Positions 27,089 to 34,667 of a DNA stretch of 64,000 bases are shown one piece after another (the first letter of the stretch is position 1; each line of letters opens with the position of its first letter). Origin of the DNA: Nocardiopsis sinuspersici (GTDB lineage: Bacteria; Actinomycetota; Actinomycetes; Streptosporangiales; Streptosporangiaceae); assembly GCA_008638415.1 (NCBI GenBank), contig VWVT01000010.1, forward strand, positions 186,001 to 250,000, read 5' to 3'. Under the pieces are notes generated by a model. It had not been told where the DNA came from. It saw only the letters and a list, made by a program, of their open reading frames with translations, and did not search any database. A program made the position numbers and the translations under genes.

Positions 27089-27105
27089 TGTTACCGTTGG
27101 TAACA
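27089..27105. promoter_or_regulatory. 17-bp operator-like palindrome upstream of the acyl-CoA dehydrogenase
   Basis: TGTTACC-GTT-GGTAACA, perfect, 55 nt before the start codon of the dehydrogenase. The size and symmetry suit a dimeric repressor (TetR or similar). TTACC/GGTAA-type sites are used by several fatty-acid regulators; the actual factor is unknown. Confidence 0.55.
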
Positions 27106-27160
27106 GATGCTGGCCGTCCCTCCCCCCGGAGGGCCCGACACCGACAAGGGATGTAAACGT

Positions 27161-28390
27161 ATGAGTGAGGCCGCCGCGCCCGCCTTCAGCCTGGAACTGA
27201 GCGAGGACGTCCGCGATGTCCGGGACTGGGCCCACGGGTTCGCCGCCGACGTCATCCGCCCCGCCGCCGCCGAGTGGGACGAGAGGGAGGAGACCCCCTG
27301 GCCGGTCATCCGGGAGGCCGCCAAGATCGGCCTGTACTCCCTCGACTTCTTCGCCAACCAGTGGCTGGAGCCCAGCGGCGTCGGTATCCCCGTGGCCTTC
27401 GAGGAGCTGTACTGGGGCGACCCGGGCATCGCCCTGTCCATCACCGGAACCGGGCTGGCGGCCGTGGCCGTGGCCTCCAACGGGACCCAGGAACAGCTCT
27501 TCGAGTGGGTGCCGCAGATGTTCGGCACCGCCGACGACGTCAAGCTCGGCGCGTTCTGCTCCTCCGAGCCCGACGCGGGCAGCGACGTCTCGGCGATCCG
27601 CACCCGCGCGGTCTACGACGGGGCCAAGGACGAGTGGGTGCTCAACGGCACCAAGACCTGGGCCACCAACGGCGGAATCGCCGACGTCCACGTGGTCGTG
27701 GCCTCCGTGGAGCCCGAGTTCGGCTCCCGGGGACAGGCCACGTTCATCGTGCCGCCCGGCACCCCCGGGCTCAGCCAGGGGCAGAAGTTCGCCAAGCACG
27801 GGATCCGCGCCTCGCACACCGCCGAGGTCGTCCTGGACGACGTGCGGGTCCCCGGGTCCTGCCTGCTGGGCGGCAAGGAGAAGCTCGACGAGCGCCTCGC
27901 CCGCGTCCGCGAGGGCAAGCGCTCCAAGGGCCAGGCCGCGATGAAGACCTTCGAGGCCTCACGCCCGAGCGTCGGGGCGATGGCGGTCGGCTGCGCCCGC
28001 GCCGCCTACGAGTACGCCCGGGACTACTCCGTCCAGCGCGAGCAGTTCGGTCGCCCGATCGGGGACAACCAGGGCGTGGCCTTCACCCTGGCCGAGATGG
28101 CCACCCGCATCGACGCCGCCCGCCTGCTGGTGTGGCGCGCCGCGTGGATGGCCCGCAACGACAAGGACTTCGACAACGCCGAAGGCTCCATGAGCAAGCT
28201 CTACGCCAGCGAGACCGCCACGTTCGTCACCCAGAACGCCGTGCGCATCCTCGGGGGCAACGGGTACACGAGGGAGTACCCGGTGGAGCGGTGGCACCGC
28301 GACGCGACGATCTTCACGATCTTCGAGGGCGCCAGCGAGATCCAGAAGCTCATCATCGGCCGTCGGATCACCGGCCTGCCGATCCGCTGA
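27161..28390 (+). CDS. Acyl-CoA dehydrogenase
   Basis: 409 residues. An FAD enzyme introducing a 2,3-double bond into acyl-CoA, electrons going to ETF. N-terminal helical domain to about 120; beta domain with FCSSEPDAGSDVSAI and WVLNGTKTWATNG (about 145-190); C-terminal helical domain with FGRPIGDNQGVAF and the catalytic-base motif FEGASEIQKLIIGRRI (about 385-400). The ATG at 27161 follows AAGGGA at 9 nt. Chain-length preference cannot be read from sequence. A 17-bp palindrome upstream suggests repression, and the neighbouring isocitrate lyase fits fatty-acid use. Confidence 0.93.
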   Translation: MSEAAAPAFSLELSEDVRDVRDWAHGFAADVIRPAAAEWDEREETPWPVIREAAKIGLYSLDFFANQWLEPSGVGIPVAFEELYWGDPGIALSITGTGLAAVAVASNGTQEQLFEWVPQMFGTADDVKLGAFCSSEPDAGSDVSAIRTRAVYDGAKDEWVLNGTKTWATNGGIADVHVVVASVEPEFGSRGQATFIVPPGTPGLSQGQKFAKHGIRASHTAEVVLDDVRVPGSCLLGGKEKLDERLARVREGKRSKGQAAMKTFEASRPSVGAMAVGCARAAYEYARDYSVQREQFGRPIGDNQGVAFTLAEMATRIDAARLLVWRAAWMARNDKDFDNAEGSMSKLYASETATFVTQNAVRILGGNGYTREYPVERWHRDATIFTIFEGASEIQKLIIGRRITGLPIR

Positions 28391-28458
28391 CGTTCGCGCG
28401 GGTCGGAGCGCCGGCCGGGGTGCCGTCCGCGTGGCCGGGCCCGGTCCGGCTGCGCGCG

Positions 28459-28495
28459 GTCGGAGGGGGCGGGCCGGGTGGTCCGCCCCCTCCGA
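28459..28495. terminator. Bidirectional terminator hairpin between convergent genes
   Basis: Perfect 14-bp stem (28459-28472 GTCGGAGGGGGCGG; 28482-28495 complement) with a 9-10 nt loop, between the stops of the dehydrogenase and the convergent phosphatase. Confidence 0.75.
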
Positions 28496-28533
28496 CGGTG
28501 TCCGCGTGCCCCGGAGGGCGGATGCCGCCGGGC

Positions 28534-30363
28534 CTACTCCTCCTCGGAGGTGTCCCTGACCGGGGTGTCCTCCGCGCGTGAGCCGGGAGCCCCCCGCTCG
28601 GGGGCGGCGGGGCTGTGCGCGTGCTGTGGCGGGGGCGGCCGCGTGTCGCCAGCGGCGCCCGCGCCCGCCGGCGGGAGGCGCAGGGCGAGCAGGGCGACGT
28701 CGTCGCCGCCGGGGTCGATGCGGACGAGGAGTTCGTCGAGGAAGTCCTCCAGGCCGTGGTGGGCCAGGGCCGCGGCGTGGCGGCGCAGGTCGGCCATGCC
28801 CGTGTCGATGGGCCGGTCGCGGCTCTCGATGAGGCCGTCGGTGTACAGCAGCAGGGTGGACCGCGCGGGAAGCTCCTCGCCGGCGTCGGGCCAGTCCAGG
28901 CCCATGTGCAGTGTGGCGCTCATACCGAGAAGGGGGCCGTGGCCGCCCTCCAGGTAGCGGGTGTGGCCGTCGGCGGTGACGAGCAGCGGCGGGGGGTGCC
29001 CGGCGTTGACCCAGTGCAGGTCCCAGGGCCCGCCCTCGGGGCCTTCGAGACGTGCGAGGACGGCGGTGGCCATGGGGGCGTCGCTGGTGTTGGTCATGGC
29101 CTCGTCCAGCCGCCGCATGATCAGGCTGGGAGGCCCCTGCCTGTCCCAGGCCAGGGCGCGCAGCATGTTGCGGACCTCGGCCATGTGCGCGGCGGCCTGG
29201 AGGTCGTGGCCGACCACGTCGCCGATGACCAGGGCCATGACGCCGTCCGCGAGGACGAAGGCGTCGTACCAGTCCCCGCCGATCTCCGCGGCCTGCTGCG
29301 CGGGCTGGTAGCGGGCGGCGAGCCGCAGGTGGTCGACCTGGGGCAGGGGGGTCAGGAGTTGGCGCTGCATGGTCTCGGCGACATGGCGCTGCTGTTCGAA
29401 GAGACGGGCGCTCTCCAACGCCAGTCCGGTGCGCCGTCCGATGTCGCTCAGTACGAGGACCTCGGCATCGGTGTAGGCGGGCTGCCGACCGGTCCGGGCC
29501 ACGGTCAGCGCGCCGAAGACCTGCCTGCGGGTGTACAGCGGCACCACCACCGCGGAGTGCCCGCCCAGCCGGTCGAACAGCTGCTGGTGGGCCCGGGCGA
29601 GCGGTTCGTCCGGCTCCTGTCCCAGGGCCCGCTCGTCGAGCAGGGTGGGTTGGGCCCTGTACAGGGCGTGTGCCAGCGCCGTACGGGAGTTGTGCGGTGG
29701 TTGCGGCAGCGGGCCCTTCAACGACTCGGCGGCGCCGGGGTCGCCGCGGGAGTGCACGGCGATGCGTCGCATCTCCTCCGTCCGCCCGTCCGGGAGCAGG
29801 GCGATCACCGCCCAGTCGGCCATGTCCGGCACCAGCAGCCGGACCAGCCTGTCCAGCATCTCGGGGGTGTCCAGGGTGGAGATGAGGAGTCCGGAGACCT
29901 CCGCCACCATGCTCAGCCGGGCGGTCAGCTCCTCCAGGGCGGCCAGGTGGGCCGCGGTCTGCTCGGCGGAGTCGCGGTGCTTCTTGAAGTTGTGGAAGAC
30001 GAGGACCACGCCGTCCACGTCGCCTTCGTGCTGGAGCGGGGTGGCGGCCCAGATGACGGGCATGAGCGTGCCGTCCCCCCGCAGGTAGAACTCGCTGCTC
30101 CCCTCGGTCGACCGGCCGCTCGCGAGCACGGTCAGGGCGCGGCACTCCTCGCGTGGGACCTCGCCTCCCTCCGAGTCGCGGTGCAGCAGGTCGTGCAGGT
30201 CGAAGCCCACCACCCGCTCCTTGGACCAACCGAGGATCTGCAGCGCGTAGGGATTGCAGGCGGTGATGCGTCCCGTGGTGTCGGTGACGAACATCCCCGC
30301 GCCCAGACTGTCGAACACCGCGCGCAGCAGGTCGGTCTCCGGCGGCCAGTTGACGCCGCTCAT
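28534..30363 (-). CDS. PAS-GAF-PP2C (SpoIIE/RsbU-type) serine phosphatase
   Basis: 609 residues. The PAS domain (about 10-125: FVTDTTGRITACNPYALQIL) is followed by a GAF domain (about 150-330: LVPDMADWAVIALLPDG and VVVPLYTRRQVFGALTVART). The PP2C/SpoIIE phosphatase domain comes last (about 370-590) with GDWYDAFVL, IGDVVGHDLQAA, GHPPPLL, LLLYTDGLIESR and GGDDVALLALR, so the Asp metal ligands are intact. Such proteins dephosphorylate anti-anti-sigma factors in response to PAS/GAF signals. No RsbW or RsbV partner is adjacent. The ATG at 30363 has GGAGGTG at 6 nt. The C-terminal ~45 residues are Pro/Ala-rich. Confidence 0.92.
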   Translation of the reverse strand: MSGVNWPPETDLLRAVFDSLGAGMFVTDTTGRITACNPYALQILGWSKERVVGFDLHDLLHRDSEGGEVPREECRALTVLASGRSTEGSSEFYLRGDGTLMPVIWAATPLQHEGDVDGVVLVFHNFKKHRDSAEQTAAHLAALEELTARLSMVAEVSGLLISTLDTPEMLDRLVRLLVPDMADWAVIALLPDGRTEEMRRIAVHSRGDPGAAESLKGPLPQPPHNSRTALAHALYRAQPTLLDERALGQEPDEPLARAHQQLFDRLGGHSAVVVPLYTRRQVFGALTVARTGRQPAYTDAEVLVLSDIGRRTGLALESARLFEQQRHVAETMQRQLLTPLPQVDHLRLAARYQPAQQAAEIGGDWYDAFVLADGVMALVIGDVVGHDLQAAAHMAEVRNMLRALAWDRQGPPSLIMRRLDEAMTNTSDAPMATAVLARLEGPEGGPWDLHWVNAGHPPPLLVTADGHTRYLEGGHGPLLGMSATLHMGLDWPDAGEELPARSTLLLYTDGLIESRDRPIDTGMADLRRHAAALAHHGLEDFLDELLVRIDPGGDDVALLALRLPPAGAGAAGDTRPPPPQHAHSPAAPERGAPGSRAEDTPVRDTSEEE

Positions 30364-30618
30364 CGCACCCACCTCCGGTCCTTTCACCGACGGCTCCCAC
30401 CGGGCCCGCTCGAAGGCCCATCCACGCGGTCAGTGCACACGGTTTCCGGACATGACCGTGACCAACGCAGTACAGTGTGGCCTCCCCAGCCGGGCGAAGA
30501 GCGGATTACGCCGCCGACGGCATGTCACGCACCGGCGGCGCGGCCCGGACGCGCGGCGGCGGGCACCGGCACCGCGGCGCCCTGGTGACCGGCCACGGGC
30601 CACGGGTAGTAGTCGCCC

Positions 30619-31329
30619 ATGAGCACATCTACCGGACCACGGCCTCCGCTGGGGGAGCGGCGCGGCGTGGAGGCCGCGGAGGCCCTGGCCCGCTGGCTGG
30701 ACAAGCCGATGGGCGCGCTCGGGCTGCTCTTCGTCCTCGTCGTCCTCGGGCAGGCCCTGGCGACGGAGCCCTCGGTGGTCACCGCGCTGTCCCTGCTGGG
30801 CTGGCTGCTGTGGCTGTTCTTCGTGGCCGAGTTCGCACTGCGCGCCTACGTCGCACGCGACCAGCGCCGTTTCTGGAGGCGCAACTGGTGGCAGGTCCTC
30901 TTCCTCGCCCTGCCCTTCCTCCGCTTCGCCCGGGCCTTCGCCCTGCTGCGCACGGCGCGGATCGGCGGAGTGCTCTCGGCGGCGGTCCGGGGATCGCGCT
31001 CGGCCTCGCGCCTGCTGTCGGGCCGCATCACCTGGCTGACGGTGGTCACCGCGATCGTGGTCCTGGGCTCCAGCCAGCTCCTGTACATCCTGGGCTCCTA
31101 CGGCGACTACGCGGGCGCCCTGCACGACGCCGCGCTGGCGACCGTCTCGGGGGAGCCGCTGACCGCCGACGACGCGTTCGCCCAGAGCCTGGAGGTGGTC
31201 CTGGCCGTCTACTCGGTGGTCGTGTTCGCCTCACTGGCCGGCGTGCTGGGCGCCTTCTTCCTCAGCCCCGCGGAGCCGGACGACGACACCCGTGGCAACG
31301 CTGCCGAAGAGCCGTCGGGCGCCGGCTGA
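30619..31329 (+). CDS. Voltage-gated-channel-like membrane protein with an atypical pore
   Basis: 236 residues. Helices resembling a voltage-sensor domain (ALGLLFVLVVLGQAL; LLGWLLWLFFVAEFALRAYV) are followed by an S4-like Arg-repeat helix (FLRFARAFALLRTARIGGVL, about 95-115). Two further helices flank a pore-like loop. Where a K+ channel would have TVGYGD this one reads ATVSGEPLT, so potassium selectivity is doubtful. It may be a non-selective or divergent channel, or a regulatory voltage-sensor protein. No RBS is seen; a TAGTAG box 6 nt before the ATG suggests leaderless transcription. Confidence 0.65.
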   Translation: MSTSTGPRPPLGERRGVEAAEALARWLDKPMGALGLLFVLVVLGQALATEPSVVTALSLLGWLLWLFFVAEFALRAYVARDQRRFWRRNWWQVLFLALPFLRFARAFALLRTARIGGVLSAAVRGSRSASRLLSGRITWLTVVTAIVVLGSSQLLYILGSYGDYAGALHDAALATVSGEPLTADDAFAQSLEVVLAVYSVVVFASLAGVLGAFFLSPAEPDDDTRGNAAEEPSGAG

Positions 31330-31432
31330 CCCGGCTGACCCGGCCGTGGGACCGAGGAGGCCCCCGACCGCGGGGCGTGTGGCCCGCACGGGCGGTGCCG
31401 TCGGGGCGGGAGCGGACGGGGGCGCGCGGACC

Positions 31433-32038
31433 TCAGCCGGTGGCGGGACGCGGAGCCAGCAGGCGGCGGGCGGAGTCGGCGGCCAGCTCCTCCGCTCCTC
31501 CGGGGACGTCCCGGCCTCCGAGCAGGTGCCGCCGGACCAGGGCCAGCGGCAGGTCCACCACGGCCAGCCGCACCCGCTCCAGCGCGTGCGACTCCTCCTC
31601 TCCCGGCTCGCGCAGGCCGCGCGCGACCCGTGCGAGCAGCGCGCCGATCCCGGCGTTGGCCGACTCCCACCGGGCGCGGTCGGCCTCCGGCCAGTGCGGG
31701 AGGTCGAAGTCGGCCGGCCGGTGCAGCAGCACCCGGGCCCGGTCAGGGTGCGCCCGGCTCCACGACACCACGTGGCGGGCGGTGCCCACGGCCGCCTCCG
31801 GCGCCGGCCCGGCGGACAGTGCCTCACGGCATCCGGCCTGGAACGCCTCCAGCGCGTGCAGCCACACGGCGGCCAACAGCGCGGACCGCCCGGGGAAGCG
31901 GTGGTACAGCGAGCCGCTGGGCGCCCCCGCCTCCCGGGCCACGGCGGCCATGGTCACCGCCGCCGGCCCGCCCTCGGCGGCCAGGGCGGTGGCGGCGGCG
32001 ACCAGTCCGTCGGTGCTGAAGCGCGCGGGTCTACCCAT
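31433..32038 (-). CDS. TetR-family regulator
   Basis: 201 residues. The N-terminal HTH (about 8-55) contains VTMAAVAREAGAPSGSLYHRFPGRSALLAAVW, a canonical TetR signature; the rest is an all-helical ligand domain. TAGTCT (32051-32046) lies exactly 7 nt upstream of the ATG, so the gene is probably leaderless. It is divergent from the SRPBCC gene 56 bp away, and the inverted repeat 32054-32071 lies in this gap; autoregulation plus control of the divergent gene is likely. Ligand unknown. Confidence 0.88.
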   Translation of the reverse strand: MGRPARFSTDGLVAAATALAAEGGPAAVTMAAVAREAGAPSGSLYHRFPGRSALLAAVWLHALEAFQAGCREALSAGPAPEAAVGTARHVVSWSRAHPDRARVLLHRPADFDLPHWPEADRARWESANAGIGALLARVARGLREPGEEESHALERVRLAVVDLPLALVRRHLLGGRDVPGGAEELAADSARRLLAPRPATG

Positions 32039-32045
32039 GTTCTGG

Positions 32046-32071
32046 AGACTATGCTCTACTAGGTTTTAGAG
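32046..32071. promoter_or_regulatory. Divergent promoter/operator for the TetR and SRPBCC genes
   Basis: The tetR -10 box (TAGTCT on the minus strand, 32046-32051) abuts the inverted repeat CTCTA-N8-TAGAG (32054-32071). A TetR dimer bound there would cover the tetR -10 region and the promoter side of the divergent gene. Confidence 0.5.
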
Positions 32072-32094
32072 GCATCTCTCTAGAAGGAGTGGGT

Positions 32095-33492
32095 ATGGAC
32101 GTGTACAACCTGCATGAGCGGCGGTTCCCCGCGGAAACGGAACGTGTGGGCGCGCTGGTCGACGGCCTGTCCGGTGCCGACGACCGGCTCTGGCCGCGCG
32201 ACGACTGGCCCGGCCTGCGCCTGGACGCTCCCCTGGCCGTCGGCGCCTCGGGCGGCCACGGGCCCGTCCGCTACACGGTGGAGGAGTACGTCCCCGGACG
32301 GCGGGTGCGTTTCCGCTTCCGGGCGCCGCGCGGCTTCGACGGCTTCCACGAGCTCACCGTCCGCCCCGGACCCTCGGGCGGAACCGTCCTGCGCCACCTG
32401 CTCGCCATGCGTGCCGGCGGCCCGGCCCTGCTGACCTGGCCGCTGGTGTTTCGGCCCCTGCACGACGCACTGCTGGAGGAGGCCCTGGACCGTGCCGAGC
32501 ACGAGCTCACCGGAACAGTGCGCGCCCCCGCACGCCGGAGCGCGTACACGCGCCTGCTGCGCCGCCTGCTCGGCGGGCTCGGGCGCCGCGGATCCGAAGG
32601 ACGCCGGAGCACCCGCCGCCCTGTCCTGGCCGGTTCGGTGCCGGCCGGCCCGGAACCGCCCTCGCCGATCCGAACATCCGACCTCTACCCTGGCGGCATG
32701 AACGCCACCACGGGCAACGGCGCCCCCACCACCATCACCATTCCCACCGGTTACAACGGTCCCGACGGTTCGGGCAACGGCGGCTACACCGCGGGCCTGC
32801 TCGCCTCACGGCTCACGGCCGTCGGCGGACCCGCCGTCCAGGTCACCCTGCGCGTCCCGCCGCCCCTGGACCACCCGCTGACGGTGGAGTGCGAGCCCAA
32901 CGGCACGCTGAGCCTCACCGACCCCGCCGCCGAGGAGGAGAGCGCCCGGCTGGTCGCCGAGGCGGCGGTCACCGAACTCCCGGACACTCCCGACAGCCCC
33001 GTCATCCCCGGCGGCCCGGTCGGTGCGCCCGAGGCGGAGGAGGCCGAGAGCCGCTACCCGGGCCTGACCGCCCACCCCTTCCCGCGCTGCTACAGCTGCG
33101 GCCCCGAACGAGCCGAGGGCGACGGCCTGCGCCTGTTCGCCGGCTCCGTGCGCCCCGGTACCGGCCCCGACGCGGTGGGCAACACCGTCGCCTGCACCTG
33201 GACCCCCCACCCCGCCCTGGACGAGGGCTCCGGCACCGTCGGCCTCGCCCAGGTGTGGGCCGCCCTGGACTGCCCCGGAGGCTGGTCCAGCGACGTGGTC
33301 GGCCGCCCCGCCCTCCTCGGCAGGATCACCGTCCGCGTCGACCGCGCGCCCCGGACCGGGGACACCCACGTGGTGATGGGCCACCTGGAGTCGGTCGAGG
33401 GCCGCAAGATCCGCACCGGCAGCGCCCTCTACGACGCCGAGGGACGCCTCATGGCCCTGGCCAGGGCCACCTGGATCGCACTCCGGACCTGA
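32095..33492 (+). CDS. In-frame SRPBCC domain plus hotdog-like domain (one open frame, 465 aa)
   Basis: The ATG has AAGGAG at about 5 nt. Residues 1-150 are an SRPBCC/polyketide-cyclase-like ligand-binding domain (DVYNLHERRFPAETERVG; YTVEEYVPGRRVRFRF; GFDGFHELTVRP). Residues 150-200 are a low-complexity Arg/Pro-rich stretch that looks like untranslated spacer. Residues 202-465 resemble a PaaI/hotdog-type protein with a PRCYSCGPERAEGDGLRL motif. No stop separates them, so a 465-residue fusion would be made. An internal leaderless promoter (see 32698) suggests two ancestral genes merged by loss of a stop. The TetR gene upstream probably controls it. Confidence 0.6.
   Translation: MDVYNLHERRFPAETERVGALVDGLSGADDRLWPRDDWPGLRLDAPLAVGASGGHGPVRYTVEEYVPGRRVRFRFRAPRGFDGFHELTVRPGPSGGTVLRHLLAMRAGGPALLTWPLVFRPLHDALLEEALDRAEHELTGTVRAPARRSAYTRLLRRLLGGLGRRGSEGRRSTRRPVLAGSVPAGPEPPSPIRTSDLYPGGMNATTGNGAPTTITIPTGYNGPDGSGNGGYTAGLLASRLTAVGGPAVQVTLRVPPPLDHPLTVECEPNGTLSLTDPAAEEESARLVAEAAVTELPDTPDSPVIPGGPVGAPEAEEAESRYPGLTAHPFPRCYSCGPERAEGDGLRLFAGSVRPGTGPDAVGNTVACTWTPHPALDEGSGTVGLAQVWAALDCPGGWSSDVVGRPALLGRITVRVDRAPRTGDTHVVMGHLESVEGRKIRTGSALYDAEGRLMALARATWIALRT
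32698..33492 (+). CDS. Hotdog/thioesterase-like protein, alternative independent start within the fused frame
   Basis: ATG at 32698 is 6 nt after TACCCT (32686-32691), the same leaderless spacing seen at other genes here. The 264-residue product begins MNATTGNGAPTTITIP, then has GYNGPDGSGNGGYTAGLLA (active-site-like Gly-rich helix start of hotdog proteins), a central PRCYSCGPER cysteine pair and a second hotdog-like half with WAALDCPGGWSS. It resembles acyl-CoA thioesterase-like proteins with two hotdog halves. Substrate unknown. This is listed separately because I think it is the real translation unit. Confidence 0.55.
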   Translation: MNATTGNGAPTTITIPTGYNGPDGSGNGGYTAGLLASRLTAVGGPAVQVTLRVPPPLDHPLTVECEPNGTLSLTDPAAEEESARLVAEAAVTELPDTPDSPVIPGGPVGAPEAEEAESRYPGLTAHPFPRCYSCGPERAEGDGLRLFAGSVRPGTGPDAVGNTVACTWTPHPALDEGSGTVGLAQVWAALDCPGGWSSDVVGRPALLGRITVRVDRAPRTGDTHVVMGHLESVEGRKIRTGSALYDAEGRLMALARATWIALRT

Positions 33493-33533
33493 TCCGCGGT
33501 CCCCACGGCGCCGAACCGCTACGGTGATCCCTT

Positions 33534-34211
33534 GTGGCCTTCGAACGCACGCGGCAGACCGCGCCGAGCAACAGCAGTGACGCCCCCGGCACGCCCGTGC
33601 CGGGGGCTCCCCCCGCACGCGGGGGCCGGGGCGGGCGCGGACGCGACCCCGAGCGGCGCCGCGCCATCCTGGACGCCGCCGACCGGGTGATCCAGCGTGA
33701 CGGCCCGGACGCGTCGATGCTGGCCATCGCGGCCGAGGCCGGGATCAGCAAGCCGATCCTGTACCGGCACTTCGGGGACAAGGGCGGCCTGTACCGGGCG
33801 CTGGCCCGGCGCCACGTGGACCCGCTCATCGAGCGCATCCGGGAGGAGCTGCACCAGCACACCGGCTTCGAGGTGCGCGCCCGGGCCACGGTCGGCGCCT
33901 ACCTGTCGATGATCTCCCAGAACCTCAACCTCTACCGGTTCCTCATGGACCGGGCCACCTCCGAGGACTCGCGCACCCGCAGCGACCTGGGCATGATGGT
34001 CCGCCGCCTGGGCGAGGAGCTCGCGGACCAGCTCGTCGCGGAACTGCGCATCGGCGACCGCACGCGCTCCCAGATCGTCGCGCACGCCGTGGTCGGCATG
34101 GTGCAGGCGGCGGGGGAGTGGTGGCTGGAGCACCCCGAGGTCGGCGAGGAGGAGATCATCGACGACCTCACCGACGCGGTGGTCGGCGCCATCAGCGGCA
34201 GCGGCGGCTGA
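33534..34211 (+). CDS. TetR-family regulator
   Basis: 225 residues. A disordered Pro/Gly/Arg-rich N-terminal extension (about 1-38) precedes the HTH (RRAILDAADRVIQRDG, then IAAEAGISKPILYRHFGDKGGLY). The ligand domain is helical, with LMDRATSEDSRTRSD and GMVQAAGEWWLEHP. The GTG follows a TACGGT -10 box (33520-33525) at 8 nt, suggesting a leaderless mRNA. Similar actinobacterial regulators often sit beside lipid genes; here no obvious target is adjacent except the hotdog gene upstream on the same strand. Confidence 0.87.
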   Translation: MAFERTRQTAPSNSSDAPGTPVPGAPPARGGRGGRGRDPERRRAILDAADRVIQRDGPDASMLAIAAEAGISKPILYRHFGDKGGLYRALARRHVDPLIERIREELHQHTGFEVRARATVGAYLSMISQNLNLYRFLMDRATSEDSRTRSDLGMMVRRLGEELADQLVAELRIGDRTRSQIVAHAVVGMVQAAGEWWLEHPEVGEEEIIDDLTDAVVGAISGSGG

Positions 34212-34230
34212 GGGCTTTTCCCCCGCCCCC

Positions 34231-34261
34231 TTGACCTGGAGCGCACTCCAGGTCCCATGCT
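34231..34261 (+). promoter_or_regulatory. MerR-type promoter with a perfect operator in an overlong spacer
   Basis: -35 TTGACC (34231-34236) and -10-like CATGCT (34256-34261) are 19 bp apart. The spacer region carries the perfect palindrome ACCTGGAG-CGCA-CTCCAGGT (34234-34253). This is the classic layout in which MerR-family activators untwist an overlong spacer. The start codon lies 7 nt after the -10 box. Confidence 0.85.
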
Positions 34262-34268
34262 TCTCTCC

Positions 34269-34667
34269 ATGAGGGACTACTACACCCCGGGTGAGATCGC
34301 CGAGCGCTTCGACCTCACCCTGGACACCCTGCGCTACTACGAGAAGGCGGGTCTGCTCCGCCGGGTGGACCGCTCGCCCAACGGGCACCGCCGCTACCGC
34401 GCCGACGACGTCGAGCTGCTCAACATGATCCGGTGCCTGCGCGACACCGACATGCCCATCGCCCGGCTGCGCGACTTCGCCGAACTCGTCCGCGAGGGCG
34501 ACCACACCATCCCCTCGCGCCTGGACGTGCTCCAGAGCCACCAGCGCCGCCTGGACGAGCGCATCGCCGAGATGCGCCGGTGCCAGGCGGCGATCCAGCA
34601 CAAGATCGACTACTACCTGGGCGTGCTCGCCGAGCGCACCCCCGAGAAGGTCAAGGAGACCTCCTGA
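34269..34667 (+). CDS. MerR-family regulator
   Basis: 132 residues. An N-terminal winged helix (YTPGEIAERFDLTLDTLRYYEKAGLL, then NGHRRYRADDVELLN) is followed by a long dimerisation helix ending with RRCQAAIQHKIDYYLGVL. No Cys cluster, so it is not a metal sensor of the MerR/CueR kind; it resembles regulators of aldo-keto reductases responding to organic or thiol stress. The start at 34269 matches a leaderless mRNA from the promoter at 34231-34261, so it is autoregulated. Its stop overlaps the aldo-keto reductase start (TGATG), making a two-gene operon. Confidence 0.9.
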   Translation: MRDYYTPGEIAERFDLTLDTLRYYEKAGLLRRVDRSPNGHRRYRADDVELLNMIRCLRDTDMPIARLRDFAELVREGDHTIPSRLDVLQSHQRRLDERIAEMRRCQAAIQHKIDYYLGVLAERTPEKVKETS

